Of a stretch of 64,000 bases of DNA, positions 51,990-60,660 are shown one piece after another. A program made the position numbers and the translations under genes. Origin of the DNA: RAM1 sp041905405 (GTDB lineage Bacteria > Pseudomonadota > Gammaproteobacteria > Burkholderiales > Burkholderiaceae_C); contig JAYRLC010000006.1 in the NCBI GenBank assembly GCA_041905405.1, positions 62,001-126,000 of the forward strand. Reading direction: 5' to 3'. The notes below the pieces were generated by a model, which saw nothing but the letters and a program-made list of their open reading frames with translations, searched no databases and was not told the origin of the DNA. Numbering within the stretch: the first letter of the stretch is position 1; every line of letters begins with the position of its first letter.

Positions 51990-53159
51990 TCAGAGTTTGG
52001 CCAGCCGCTGCAGTGCCGTGTGCAGCGTCTCGTCCTGCTTGGCGAAACAGAAGCGCACGACGCGCTGGTCGAAGCCGTCGCCATAGAACGCCGACAGCGG
52101 GATGGCAGCCACGCCGATCTCGGTGGTCAGCCATTGGCAGAACTGCGCCTCGGGCAGGTCGGACACGCCGGAGATGTCCACGCACTGGAAATAACTGCCC
52201 TGCGTGTTGAGGATTTTGAAGCGCGTCTTGCGCAGGCCTTCGCGGAACAGGTCGCGCTTGCGCTGGTAGAAGGCCGGCAACTCCAGGTGGGGTTTGGGGT
52301 CCGCCATGTAGCGGGCCAGCCCGTGCTGCACCGGCGTGTTGACCGTGAAGACGTTGAACTGGTGGACCTTGCGGAATTCGGCCGACAGCGTTGCGGGCGC
52401 CGCCACATACCCGACCTTCCAGCCGGTGACGTGGTAGGTCTTGCCGAAGCTGGATACGATGAACGCCCGCGCCGCCAGACCTGGAAAGCGTGCAGCGCTC
52501 TGGTGCTGTTCGCCGTCGAACACCATGTGTTCATAGACCTCGTCGCTGATCAGCAGCACATCGGTAGGGGCCAGCAGGTCCTGCAGCGCCAGCATTTCAT
52601 CGCGTGACCACACCGTGGCGCTGGGGTTGTGCGGGCTGTTGACGATGATGGCGCGGGTGCGCGGTGTGATGGCCGCGGCGATTTTGCCGAAGTCGGGCCG
52701 GAAGGTGCCCGGCGTGAGCGGCACGCGCACCACGGTGCCGCCGGCCAGCTCGATGTTGGGCACGTAGCTGTCGTAGCAGGGCTCCAGCACGATCACCTCG
52801 TCACCGGGCCGCACGACGGCCAGGATGGCCGTGATGATGGCCTGCGTGGCGCCTGCCGTGACGGTGATCTCGCTGCCGGCGTCGTACTTGTGTCCGTACA
52901 GCGCTTCGATCTTGGCCGCGATGGCGTCGCGCAGCACGGGCACGCCCGTCATGGGCGGGTACTGGTTCAGGCCCCTGGCCATGGCATCCGTCACCGCATC
53001 GACGAGCGCCGGGTCGCAGTTGAAGTCCGGAAACCCCTGGCCCAGGTTCACCGCGCCTTTTTCGGCGGCCAGCGCCGACATGACGGTGAAGATGGTGGTG
53101 CCGACGGCGGGCAGCTTGGTCTGGATGGGGGGCGTGCGTTCTGTCACTTGCATGTTCAT
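51990..53159 (-). CDS. PLP-dependent aminotransferase, methionine aminotransferase type
   Basis: 389 residues of fold-type I, class I/II. Family blocks: INLGQGFPDF-like VNLGQGFPDFNCDP, NQYPPMTGVPVLRDAI, PHNPSATVWS, ISDEVYEHMVFDG, and the PLP lysine in SSFGKTYHVTGWKVGY. The start region and YbdL-type length fit enzymes transaminating methionine and aromatic 2-oxo acids. It lies just after cysB in the same direction, which suits sulfur amino-acid metabolism. It is followed 19 bases later by the SulP gene. Confidence 0.9.
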   Translation of the reverse strand: MNMQVTERTPPIQTKLPAVGTTIFTVMSALAAEKGAVNLGQGFPDFNCDPALVDAVTDAMARGLNQYPPMTGVPVLRDAIAAKIEALYGHKYDAGSEITVTAGATQAIITAILAVVRPGDEVIVLEPCYDSYVPNIELAGGTVVRVPLTPGTFRPDFGKIAAAITPRTRAIIVNSPHNPSATVWSRDEMLALQDLLAPTDVLLISDEVYEHMVFDGEQHQSAARFPGLAARAFIVSSFGKTYHVTGWKVGYVAAPATLSAEFRKVHQFNVFTVNTPVQHGLARYMADPKPHLELPAFYQRKRDLFREGLRKTRFKILNTQGSYFQCVDISGVSDLPEAQFCQWLTTEIGVAAIPLSAFYGDGFDQRVVRFCFAKQDETLHTALQRLAKL

Positions 53160-53166
53160 GGCGGGG

Positions 53167-54111
53167 TCAAAGTTCGTAGTCGTTCACGTGGCCGGTCATT
53201 GCTTTGGCGATGAGGTTGCGATCAAGGCGGTCGGACAACAGCTCCGCGAACTTGAACACGAAGTTTCGCAGGTAGGCGCTGCGCTTGAACGCCACGCGGG
53301 CCACGTTCTGGCCGAACAGATGGCCCAGCGGCCGCACAACCAGATCGTTGTTGCTGCCATCGTCGCGCACGGCCATTTCAGCCACGATGCCAATGCCCAG
53401 GCCCAGGCGAACGTAGGTCTTGATCACGTCGGAGTCGATGGCCTCCAGCGCAATGCGCGGCTGCAGCTTCTTCTGGGCGAACGCGTTGTCAATGCGCGTG
53501 CGGCCCGTGAACGACGGGTGGTAGGTGATGATGGGCTCGGCCGAGAGATCGTCCAGCGAATAGCGTTCCTTGCGGGCCAGCGGATGGGTGGCCGGCACCA
53601 CCAGCACGTGCTGCCATTCGTAGCAGGGCAGGGTGACCAGATCGGGGTAGTCGGCCAGCGACTCGGTGGCGATGCCGATCTCGGCGACCTCGTCCAGCAC
53701 CATGCGGGCCACCTGGTCGGGCGAGCCCTGGTGCAGGCTCACGTTGACCTTGGGGTACGCCTCGCGCAGCTTGGCCACGGGCACCGGCAGCACGTAGCGC
53801 GCCTGTGTGTGGGTGGTGGCGATGGACAGCGTGCCGCTGTCCTGCGCGCTGAACTGTTCACCGATGCGCTTGAGGTTGCCGACCTCGCGCATGATGAGCT
53901 CGATGCTCTTCAGAACGTGCTGGCCGGGTTCAGTGATGCGCTTGAGCCGCTTGCCGTGGCGCGCGAAGATCTCCACGCCCAGTTCTTCTTCCAGCTCGAT
54001 GATCGCCTTGGACACACCGGGCTGCGACGTATGCAGGGCCTTGGCCGCCTCGGTCAGATTCAGGTTGCGGCGGGCGGCTTCCTGAACGAAACGGAATTGA
54101 TGCAGGTTCAT
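53167..54111 (-). CDS. cysB: Cysteine-regulon activator CysB
   Basis: 314 residues. The LysR winged helix shows the CysB/Cbl form, MNLHQFRFVQEAARRNLNLTEAAKALHTSQPGVSKAI, and the effector domain contains SIATTHTQARYVLP and ITYHPSFTGR, which line the inducer pocket in CysB-type proteins. It activates sulfate assimilation, in this organism presumably including cysTWA at 29.6-32.3 kb. A T-rich region upstream holds the promoter. Confidence 0.95.
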   Translation of the reverse strand: MNLHQFRFVQEAARRNLNLTEAAKALHTSQPGVSKAIIELEEELGVEIFARHGKRLKRITEPGQHVLKSIELIMREVGNLKRIGEQFSAQDSGTLSIATTHTQARYVLPVPVAKLREAYPKVNVSLHQGSPDQVARMVLDEVAEIGIATESLADYPDLVTLPCYEWQHVLVVPATHPLARKERYSLDDLSAEPIITYHPSFTGRTRIDNAFAQKKLQPRIALEAIDSDVIKTYVRLGLGIGIVAEMAVRDDGSNNDLVVRPLGHLFGQNVARVAFKRSAYLRNFVFKFAELLSDRLDRNLIAKAMTGHVNDYEL

Positions 54112-54154
54112 ATTGAATTTCTAATAAAACCGAAATTCATTATGCCGCATGCGT

Positions 54155-54529
54155 CTATTGATTGCCGGCGCCGGGTTCCAGGGCGATGTTTGCGAGCAGT
54201 TCGATCAGGCGGGGGTCTTCGCCAACGGCGTCCTGCAGCTCAAACCGGGTCCGCGCATACTGGTCGCGCAACTGCGCGGCCAGCGCCGGCAGGTCCTCAC
54301 GCGCATGGCGGCCGGTGCCCAGAAACAGCGGGACGATGCGCACGCGTGTCGCGCCCGCAGCCACCAGTTCAGCCGCCGCCTCCGGCAGGCTGGGCTGGCT
54401 GAGCTCCAGGTAGGCGCAGCGTACCGGCACATGGGGCGCCATGGCGCGCAGGCGGGTTGCCACGGCTTCCATGGGCCGGTGCCAGAGCGGGTCGCGCGAC
54501 CCATGCGCGAACAGGATGATGCAGAACAT
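54155..54529 (-). CDS. cbiX: CbiX-type ferrochelatase/cobaltochelatase-like protein
   Basis: 124 residues from the ATG at 54529, which overlaps the lptG stop by ATGA. Short CbiX form: ILFAHGSRDPLWHRPMEAV with the metal-binding His in HGSRD, CAYLELSQPSL, and IVPLFLGTGRHAREDLP with the second His. Such small chelatases insert Co or Ni/Fe into tetrapyrroles or act in siroheme synthesis, which would match the neighbouring sulfur genes. Substrate is not certain. Confidence 0.88.
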   Translation of the reverse strand: MFCIILFAHGSRDPLWHRPMEAVATRLRAMAPHVPVRCAYLELSQPSLPEAAAELVAAGATRVRIVPLFLGTGRHAREDLPALAAQLRDQYARTRFELQDAVGEDPRLIELLANIALEPGAGNQ

Positions 54530-55635
54530 CAGCGCCTGAGCACCAGCCAGCCGAAAGCCGCCAGCGACACCACCGAATAGATCAGGCCCGGCGCGGCCGC
54601 CGTCAGCCAGGGCCACCAGTTCTGCAGGTTGCCGATGTAGCCGAACACGTTGTTCAGCAGGAAGAAGCTGATGCCCACCAGCACGCCGCCGAACACATAG
54701 GTGGTGATGCTGCCGCTGCGGAAATGCAGGTACGCAAAGGGCAGCGCCAGCGCCACCATCACCAGGCAGCTCAGGGGATAAAACACCTTGCGCCAGAACT
54801 CGATCTCGTAGCGCTGCGAGGTCTGGCCGTTGGCGTCCAGGTGCTGGATGTACTGAAACAGGTCGATCGTGCCCATGCGGTCGGGCTTGAGCAGGGCGAC
54901 CGACACCATTTCGGGGCTGATGGCCGTGGGCCAGCGGAAGCTTGCGATGCGTCGGCGCTCGACCTTCATGCCGTCGGTGCCGCGCGCGGTGAACTCACTG
55001 CGTTCAACGTCCTGCAGGGTCCAGGAATCGTCGCCGTTGAAAACCGCGGTGGCCGCCTGGGTCTGCGACACCAGCGCGCCGCGCGCGTCGAATTCAAAGA
55101 CCCGTACGCCGCGCATGCTGCCGTCCGGCGCCAGCGCGCTCACGTTGACGGTATAGGCGTTGTAGACCTGCCGCTCCTTGATCCAGGCGCCCGTCTGGCC
55201 GATGGTGAGCGTGCCCTGGTAGCGGCTTTTGAGCAACTGCGCGGTGCGGTCGGCCACCGGCGCCAGGTAGTCGCCCGTGGCAAAGGTCAGCAGCACGAAC
55301 AGGCCGCCCAGGCTCATCAGCATGCGCAGCGCCCGCCACGGCCCCAGGCCGCTGGTGCGCAGGATGGTGTATTCGGAGCTTTGTGCCAGCCGCGCCATGA
55401 CGAAGATCGTGCCGATCAGCACCGCGATGGGCATCAGCTCGTAGAGGTGGCTGGGCACGAGCAGCGCCACATAGGCCAGGGCATGCGTCACCTGGTAGCC
55501 CGTGGCGCCGTTCTTGCCCACATTGGGCAGTTCGTCGACAAAGTCGAAAAAGAAAAACAGCGCCAGGAACCCCAGCGTGACGAACAGCACCGCGGCCAGC
55601 ACCTCGGTGTAGACGAGCCTGCGCAGCGTTTTCAT
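54529..55635 (-). CDS. lptG: LPS export permease LptG
   Basis: 368 residues from the ATG at 55635, which overlaps the lptF stop by ATGA. Six transmembrane helices around a periplasmic beta-jellyroll. Family beginnings MKTLRRLVYTEVLAAVLFVTL and FFFFDFVDELPNVGKNG are LptG-specific, and the end shows GGVLVGISFFLLNNVFGYIGNL. With LptF and the ATPase LptB it extracts LPS from the inner membrane. Confidence 0.96.
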   Translation of the reverse strand: MKTLRRLVYTEVLAAVLFVTLGFLALFFFFDFVDELPNVGKNGATGYQVTHALAYVALLVPSHLYELMPIAVLIGTIFVMARLAQSSEYTILRTSGLGPWRALRMLMSLGGLFVLLTFATGDYLAPVADRTAQLLKSRYQGTLTIGQTGAWIKERQVYNAYTVNVSALAPDGSMRGVRVFEFDARGALVSQTQAATAVFNGDDSWTLQDVERSEFTARGTDGMKVERRRIASFRWPTAISPEMVSVALLKPDRMGTIDLFQYIQHLDANGQTSQRYEIEFWRKVFYPLSCLVMVALALPFAYLHFRSGSITTYVFGGVLVGISFFLLNNVFGYIGNLQNWWPWLTAAAPGLIYSVVSLAAFGWLVLRR

Positions 55636-56747
55636 GAGGCAGCCTTCACGTCTGTCACCGGCGCCTTGCGGCGCAGCATGGCGCGCCAGGTCCAGTTGTT
55701 GTGCTGCTTGGCCAGCCACAGCAGGCCCAGCGCCAGCGCCGCGCCGTGCAGCCCCAGCAGAAAGCCGGACAGTGTGGCGCGGCCCGAACCGATCCAGCTT
55801 TGGCCCAGGTTCAGCAGGTTGTAGTACACGACGAAGGCGAACAGCGCGAACACCAGGTTGCCGCTACGCCCGGCGCGTGGGTTGACGCTGGACACGGTGA
55901 TGGCGATGACGACGAAATTGATCGCGGCCAGCGCGAGGCCGATGCGCCAGGCCAGCTCGCCCTGATTCACACGCGTGGGCTCCATCAGCAGGGCCAGGGT
56001 GGAGCGGGCCTTGGCGGGCGCATCGCTGCTGTTGGCCAGATCGCCGCCGCTCACGCGGTTGCCGTACTCTTCGAACTCGCTGATTTTCAGCTCGGCCCCG
56101 TTGTCGCTCGATTCCAGGCGCTGGCCGTTGGACAGCAGCAGGAACTGGCTGCCGTTGATGAACTCCACACGCCCGCTGCGTGCCGAGGTCACGGTCTCAC
56201 GGCCCCGTTCGTGGGTGGAAATGAAGATGTTGCGGCCGGACCGGTTGTCCGGCGTGTCCTTGTCCAGAAAGAAAACGCGGTTGCCGCTGGCCGACTCCTG
56301 GAACTGCCCGGGTGTCACGCGCTCCAGGTCGCCGCGTTTGCCGTACCGGTCGCGCAGGTCCTGGGTCTGCTGGTTGGCCCACGGCCACACGCCCAGCGCC
56401 AGCACCACGATCACCAGCAGCACGGGCCAGGCGAAGCGGAACAACGGCCCGACGAAGGCCATCAGGCCGCGGCCGCTGGCGAACCAGATGACCATCTCGC
56501 TGTCACGGTACATGCGCGACAGTGTGCCCACGATGGCAATGAACAGGCACAGGGTGAGGATGGGCGGCAGATAGCCCAGCACGGTGTAGCCCATGACCAT
56601 CATGACCTCGGACGGGTTGACGCTGCCGCGCGTGGCCTGGCTCAGCGTGCGGATCAGCGTCATGGTCATCACGATGGTGACCAGCACCACCAGCGTCGCG
56701 CCGAAACTGCGGGCCAGCTCCTTGCGCAAAGAGGAATGGAATAACAT
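55632..56747 (-). CDS. lptF: LPS export permease LptF
   Basis: 371 residues from the ATG at 56747; a very long in-frame extension upstream is antisense to pepA and not real. LptF start MLFHSSLRKELARSFGATLVV, six transmembrane helices, a periplasmic domain with VTPGQFQESASGNRVFFLDKD, and the C-terminal block RIGLALAAINFVVIAITVSSVNPRAGRSGN typical of the family. It is divergent from pepA, a widespread arrangement in proteobacteria. Confidence 0.96.
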   Translation of the reverse strand: MLFHSSLRKELARSFGATLVVLVTIVMTMTLIRTLSQATRGSVNPSEVMMVMGYTVLGYLPPILTLCLFIAIVGTLSRMYRDSEMVIWFASGRGLMAFVGPLFRFAWPVLLVIVVLALGVWPWANQQTQDLRDRYGKRGDLERVTPGQFQESASGNRVFFLDKDTPDNRSGRNIFISTHERGRETVTSARSGRVEFINGSQFLLLSNGQRLESSDNGAELKISEFEEYGNRVSGGDLANSSDAPAKARSTLALLMEPTRVNQGELAWRIGLALAAINFVVIAITVSSVNPRAGRSGNLVFALFAFVVYYNLLNLGQSWIGSGRATLSGFLLGLHGAALALGLLWLAKQHNNWTWRAMLRRKAPVTDVKAAS

Positions 56748-56798
56748 CGGTCGGAATCTGCGCGGTATGTCCGTGCGGTACGCAGCAAACACCGGATT

Positions 56799-58325
56799 AT
56801 GGACTTCGAACTCAAAACCCTGGACCTGGATGGCGCTTGCGCCGTCCGCTGTGATGCACTGATCGTGCTGGTGGCCGACGGCTTCAAACCCGGAACCGGC
56901 GAACTGGGCCGGCTTCTGGCCGCGGCGCTGAAGGCCGGCGACCTGGACACCAAGCCCGGCAAGCTCCTGCCGCTGTACAAGCCGTCCGGCGTGGCCGCCG
57001 GCCGCGTCGTGCTGGCCGGCTGCGGCGACGGCTCGCCCAAGGCCGTACGCACCGCCGTGCAGGGCGCGGTGGGCGCGGTCAGGGCCACGGCAGCCAAGCG
57101 CCTGGGCATCTGTTTCGCGGGCAAGGCGGATGCCTATGCCGTGCGGGCTGCCGTGATGGCCGTGGCCGACGCGAGCTACGTCTACACCACCACCAAGCCC
57201 AAGGCAGAGGCGCGCAAGCTGCGCGACGTTCTGCTGGCCGTGCCGGACGCGGCCGCGGTCCGCGGAGCATTCGCCCATGGCGTGGCCGCGGTGAAAGGAA
57301 TTGAAACAGCCAAGGAGTGGGGTAACCGCCCGCCCAACCACGCAACGCCCACGCACCTGGGCGACGCGGCCAGGGCGCTGGCCAAGGGCGCCGGTTTCAG
57401 CTGCGAGGTGCTGGGTCCCAAAGAGGTCGCAAAACTCGGCATGGGCTCCTTCATGGCCGTTGCCCAGGGCTCCGAGCAGCCGCTGCGCTTCATCGTGATG
57501 CGCTACAACGGCGGCGCGCGTGCCGATGCACCCGTGGTGCTGGTGGGCAAGGGCATCACCTTCGACACGGGGGGCATCTCGATCAAACCCGCGCCCGAGA
57601 TGGACGAGATGAAGTTCGACATGTGCGGCGCAGCCAGCGTGCTGGGCGTGTTTGCCGCCCTGCGTGAACTGCGGCCCGCGGTCAACGTGGTGGGGCTGAT
57701 CCCGTCCTGCGAGAACATGCCCGACGGGCGTGCCGTCAAGCCCGGTGACGTCGTCACCAGCATGATCGGGCAGACCATCGAGATCCTGAACACCGACGCC
57801 GAGGGCAGGCTCATCCTGTGCGACGCGCTGAGCTATGCCGAACGCTTCAAGCCGCGCGCGGTAGTGGACATCGCCACGCTCACGGGCGCTTGCGTGATCG
57901 CGCTGGGTGCTGTGCGCAGCGGGCTGTTTTCGTCCGACGACGCGCTGGCCAGCGCATTGCAGGCCGCGGGAGAACAGGCGCTGGACCCCTGCTGGCGCAT
58001 GCCGCTGGACGACGATTACGCCGACGGCCTGAAATCCAACTTTGCCGACGTGGCCAACGTGGCCGGACGCGCTGGCGGGGCCATCACCGCGGCCAAGTTC
58101 CTGCAGCGCTTCACGGCCAAAATGCCCTGGGCCCACCTGGACATTGCCGGGACAGCCTGGAAAAGCGGCGGCGCCAAGGGCTCCACCGGGCGGCCGGTGC
58201 CGCTGCTGCTGGACTACATCGCGGGACAGGCCGCCGGTTCCGGCAAGCCCGCCAAACCCGCCAGGGCGGCCAGCAGCGCTGCGCGGCGCAAGGGTGCCCC
58301 AAAGCCCGCCACGAAGCCCGCCTGA
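56799..58325 (+). CDS. pepA: Leucyl aminopeptidase PepA
   Basis: 508 residues, M17 family. Catalytic region VGKGITFDTGGISIKP, MKFDMCGAASVLG, and the signature NTDAEGRLILCDALSYA that binds the two metal ions. C-terminal tail is Ala/Lys-rich. It acts in the cytoplasm as a hexamer and, in some bacteria, also as a DNA-binding regulator. It is divergent from lptF with 51 bases between. Confidence 0.97.
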   Translation: MDFELKTLDLDGACAVRCDALIVLVADGFKPGTGELGRLLAAALKAGDLDTKPGKLLPLYKPSGVAAGRVVLAGCGDGSPKAVRTAVQGAVGAVRATAAKRLGICFAGKADAYAVRAAVMAVADASYVYTTTKPKAEARKLRDVLLAVPDAAAVRGAFAHGVAAVKGIETAKEWGNRPPNHATPTHLGDAARALAKGAGFSCEVLGPKEVAKLGMGSFMAVAQGSEQPLRFIVMRYNGGARADAPVVLVGKGITFDTGGISIKPAPEMDEMKFDMCGAASVLGVFAALRELRPAVNVVGLIPSCENMPDGRAVKPGDVVTSMIGQTIEILNTDAEGRLILCDALSYAERFKPRAVVDIATLTGACVIALGAVRSGLFSSDDALASALQAAGEQALDPCWRMPLDDDYADGLKSNFADVANVAGRAGGAITAAKFLQRFTAKMPWAHLDIAGTAWKSGGAKGSTGRPVPLLLDYIAGQAAGSGKPAKPARAASSAARRKGAPKPATKPA

Positions 58326-58334
58326 CCTCTCCGC

Positions 58335-58769
58335 ATGACTGAGGTCTCCTTTCACTTCAACGCGCCGGACAAGCTGTCCTATGCCTGCCGGCTGCTGCGC
58401 AAGGCCGTGGGCAGTGGCGCGCGCGTGGTGGTGACGGCGGACGGGGGCTTGTTGCGCGCGCTGGACACGGTGCTGTGGACGTTCTCGCCGCTCGAATTCA
58501 TCCCGCATTGCCACGCGCGGGCCGATGCCCAGGTGCTGGCTGCGTCCCCCGTGGTGCTGGCCGAAGTGGTACACGACACGCCGCACCAGGCGGTGCTGGT
58601 GAACCTGGGTGAGGCCGTGCCGGAAGGCTTTGAACGCTTTGAACGGCTGATCGAAGTGGTGTCCCTGGACGAGCAGGACCGCCAGCTCGCGCGACGCCGC
58701 TGGAAGCACTACGCCGACCGTGGCTATGGCATCCAGAAGCACGACCTGGTGCTCAAGGAGCAGGCCTGA
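58335..58769 (+). CDS. holC: DNA polymerase III chi subunit HolC
   Basis: 144 residues: MTEVSFHFNAPDKLSYACRLLRKAVGSGARVVV at the start, DTVLWTFSPLEFIPHC, and EVVSLDEQDRQLARRRWKHYADRGYGI near the end, all typical HolC blocks. It links the clamp loader to SSB. It follows pepA by nine bases, the conserved pepA-holC order, and overlaps the next gene by one base. Confidence 0.95.
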   Translation: MTEVSFHFNAPDKLSYACRLLRKAVGSGARVVVTADGGLLRALDTVLWTFSPLEFIPHCHARADAQVLAASPVVLAEVVHDTPHQAVLVNLGEAVPEGFERFERLIEVVSLDEQDRQLARRRWKHYADRGYGIQKHDLVLKEQA

Positions 58770-59092
58770 TGGCAGGCGCGCCCCGCACGCCGCCGCGCTA
58801 CGTGCCGACACTGACCGAAGTGGTGCAGCCGGCTGCGGCGCCTGCCGAGGGTGGGGCGGTTTCGCTGGAGAAGCTGCAGGAGCAGATGATCCACCGCGTC
58901 ATGCAGCGGGTGGACCTGTCGCTTGAGCGACGCCTGCGCGAGGCGATCGCCACGCTGGTGCTGGAGCACACGCGCAACCTGGGGCCGCTGCTGCGCGAGG
59001 AAATAGAACTGGTCGTGCGCCAGTCGGTCTCTGAGGCCGTGGGCGAGGAACTGGCCGGCCGCGACGGCGAGCCGCCCGGGGGCAGGCCCTAA
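58769..59092 (+). CDS. Conserved-position protein after holC, function unknown
   Basis: 107 residues. A Pro-rich beginning (RTPPRYVPTLTEVVQPAA) leads into a helical stretch of ~65 residues (EKLQEQMIHRVMQRVDLSLERRLREAIATLVLEHTRN; LREEIELVVRQSVSEAV). In Burkholderiales a protein with a 'PTLTEVV' start often follows holC, and this looks like one. No enzyme motif is visible. It shares one base with holC, so it is coupled to it. Confidence 0.8.
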   Translation: MAGAPRTPPRYVPTLTEVVQPAAAPAEGGAVSLEKLQEQMIHRVMQRVDLSLERRLREAIATLVLEHTRNLGPLLREEIELVVRQSVSEAVGEELAGRDGEPPGGRP

Positions 59093-59254
59093 AAGTCGCT
59101 TGCGGGACCATTAGCGGGACTGACCGTTGCGTAATCCCCCTTATCGGCCGGCACCTAGCATGTTCCCTATGGTTCGGGCCCGGAAATTGCGATATGTTCC
59201 CGCCCGTTGAGCAAAGAAAATATCTCAACCTTTTCCTTATTTCTGGAGGCTTTT

Positions 59255-60385
59255 ATGCAATTGAAGTTGAAACTGACCGTCGCTGCCGCGATCGCTGCCG
59301 TTGCAGGCATGGCTGCCGCGCAGGACCAGGTCGTGAAGATTGGCCACGTGGCCCCGGTCTCCGGCGCGCAGGCGCACTACGGCAAGGACAACGAAAACGG
59401 CGTCCGCATGGCCATCGAGGAACTCAACGCCCAGGGCGTGACGATCGGCGGCAAGAAGGTCAAGTTCGAGATCCAGGCTGAAGACGACGCCGCTGATCCG
59501 AAACAGGGCACGGCCGCTGCACAAAAGCTGTGCGACGCCAAAGTCGCTGGCGTGGTGGGCCACCTGAACTCCGGCACGACCATCCCCGCCTCCAAGGTCT
59601 ACAACGACTGCGGCATCCCGCACGTCACCGGCGCCGCCACCAACCCCAACCTGACCAAGCCCGGCTACAAGACGACCTTCCGCATCATCGCCAATGACAA
59701 CGCGCTGGGCGCCGGTCTGGCTTTCTATGCGGCTGACGCGCTCAAGCTGAAGAAGGTTGCCATCATCGACGACCGTACGGCCTACGGCCAGGGCGTTGCC
59801 GAAGTGTTCAAGCGTACCGCCCAGCAAAAGGGTCTGCAGGTCGTGGACGAGCAGTTCACCACCGACAAGGCCACGGACTTCATGGCGATCCTGACCGCCA
59901 TCAAGGCCAAGGCGCCTGACGCCATCTTCTACGGCGGCATGGACCCCCAGGCTGGCCCGATGCTGCGCCAGATGGAACAGCTGGGCATGGCCAACGTGAA
60001 GTACTTCGGCGGCGACGGCATCTGCACGTCTGAAATCGCCAAGCTGGCTGCCGGCGCCAAGACGCTGGCCAACGTGGTCTGCGCCGAAGGCGGCGCCTCG
60101 CTGGCCAAGATGCCTGGCGGTACGGCCTGGAAGGCCAAGTACGACGCCAAGTACCCCAACCAGTTCCAGGTCTACAGCCCGTACACCTACGACGCCACGT
60201 TCCTGCTGGTCGACGCCATGAAGCGTGCCAACTCGGTCGACCCCAAGGTCTACACCCCCGAGCTGATCAAGGCCAACTACAAGGGCGTGACCACCACGAT
60301 CCAGTTCGAGCCCAATGGCGAACTGAAGAACCCCGCGATCACGCTGTACGTCTACAAGGACGGCAAGAAGACCGCGCTGAACTGA
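59255..60385 (+). CDS. livK: Branched-chain amino-acid type ABC transporter binding protein
   Basis: 376 residues from the ATG at 59255, with a strong TGGAGG site. Signal peptide 1-22 ends MAAAQD. Mature protein has the periplasmic type I binding fold of LivK (VKIGHVAPVSGAQAHYGKDNENGVRMAIEELN; VVGHLNSGTTIPASKVYNDCGIPHV; AIFYGGMDPQAGPMLRQME). It delivers branched-chain amino acids or related compounds to a Liv permease that is not encoded here. A 162-base leader precedes it and a strong terminator follows, so it is a free-standing, well-expressed gene. Confidence 0.93.
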   Translation: MQLKLKLTVAAAIAAVAGMAAAQDQVVKIGHVAPVSGAQAHYGKDNENGVRMAIEELNAQGVTIGGKKVKFEIQAEDDAADPKQGTAAAQKLCDAKVAGVVGHLNSGTTIPASKVYNDCGIPHVTGAATNPNLTKPGYKTTFRIIANDNALGAGLAFYAADALKLKKVAIIDDRTAYGQGVAEVFKRTAQQKGLQVVDEQFTTDKATDFMAILTAIKAKAPDAIFYGGMDPQAGPMLRQMEQLGMANVKYFGGDGICTSEIAKLAAGAKTLANVVCAEGGASLAKMPGGTAWKAKYDAKYPNQFQVYSPYTYDATFLLVDAMKRANSVDPKVYTPELIKANYKGVTTTIQFEPNGELKNPAITLYVYKDGKKTALN

Positions 60386-60400
60386 TCGTTCAACTCCAAG

Positions 60401-60428
60401 AAAAAAGCCACCGCGAGGTGGCTTTTTT
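60401..60428 (+). terminator. Rho-independent terminator after livK
   Basis: AAAAAAGCCACC-GCGA-GGTGGCTTTTTT: a perfect 12-base-pair inverted repeat with a four-base loop. The A-run and T-run make it work in both directions, so it may also end transcripts coming from the tRNA side. Confidence 0.97.
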
Positions 60429-60447
60429 CATTGTGGCTTGATGTTTG

Positions 60448-60538
60448 TGGCGGAGCAGGCGGGATTCGAACCCGCGGAGGGCTATTAACCCTCACACGCT
60501 TTCCAGGCGTGCGACTTAAACCACTCATCCACCGCTCC
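60448..60538 (-). tRNA. serV-like: tRNA-Ser (anticodon GGA)
   Basis: 91 bases including an encoded CCA end. Acceptor GGAGCGG pairs with CTGCTCC (one G-T pair). The D-arm carries GAGTGGTTTAAGTC, the anticodon stem-loop is CACGCC-TGGAA-AGCGTG with anticodon GGA at 60,504-60,502, a long class II variable arm follows (GAGGGTTAATAGCCCTC), then the T-loop GTTCGAATC and discriminator G. It reads UCC and UCU codons. Confidence 0.95.
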
Positions 60539-60566
60539 GAAGCCAAGGAGTATAACGCCCCCCGAA

Positions 60567-60598
60567 GCGGCCTCTGGCCGCCTCCCCCCACTGGGGGG
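60567..60598. repeat. REP-like double hairpin downstream of tRNA-Ser gene
   Basis: GCGGCC-TCT-GGCCGC (six-base-pair stem, 60,567-60,581) is followed directly by CCCCCC-ACT-GGGGGG (60,584-60,598). The second stem resembles the one inside hrpA, CCCCCC-AGC-GGGGGG. It lies between the tRNA gene and the 3' end of the stomatin-like gene. Confidence 0.75.
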
Positions 60599-60660
60599 CA
60601 ATGCAGTGGACCGGCGTAGCCGGATCCACGCATTCTGGAATGGGTGACGCGGTCGTGGCG

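Noticed and set aside
55150..55157. GGTATAGG, resembling the first block of the T3SS promoter motif
   Set aside because: It is inside lptG, on the plus strand, and no CTA(A/G)NNTGG block follows at 22-23 bases.
56748..58811. Long N-terminal extension of the lptF frame, to ~1,059 codons
   Set aside because: The extension lies opposite pepA and holC; the LptF family starts at MLFHSSLRKEL (56747).
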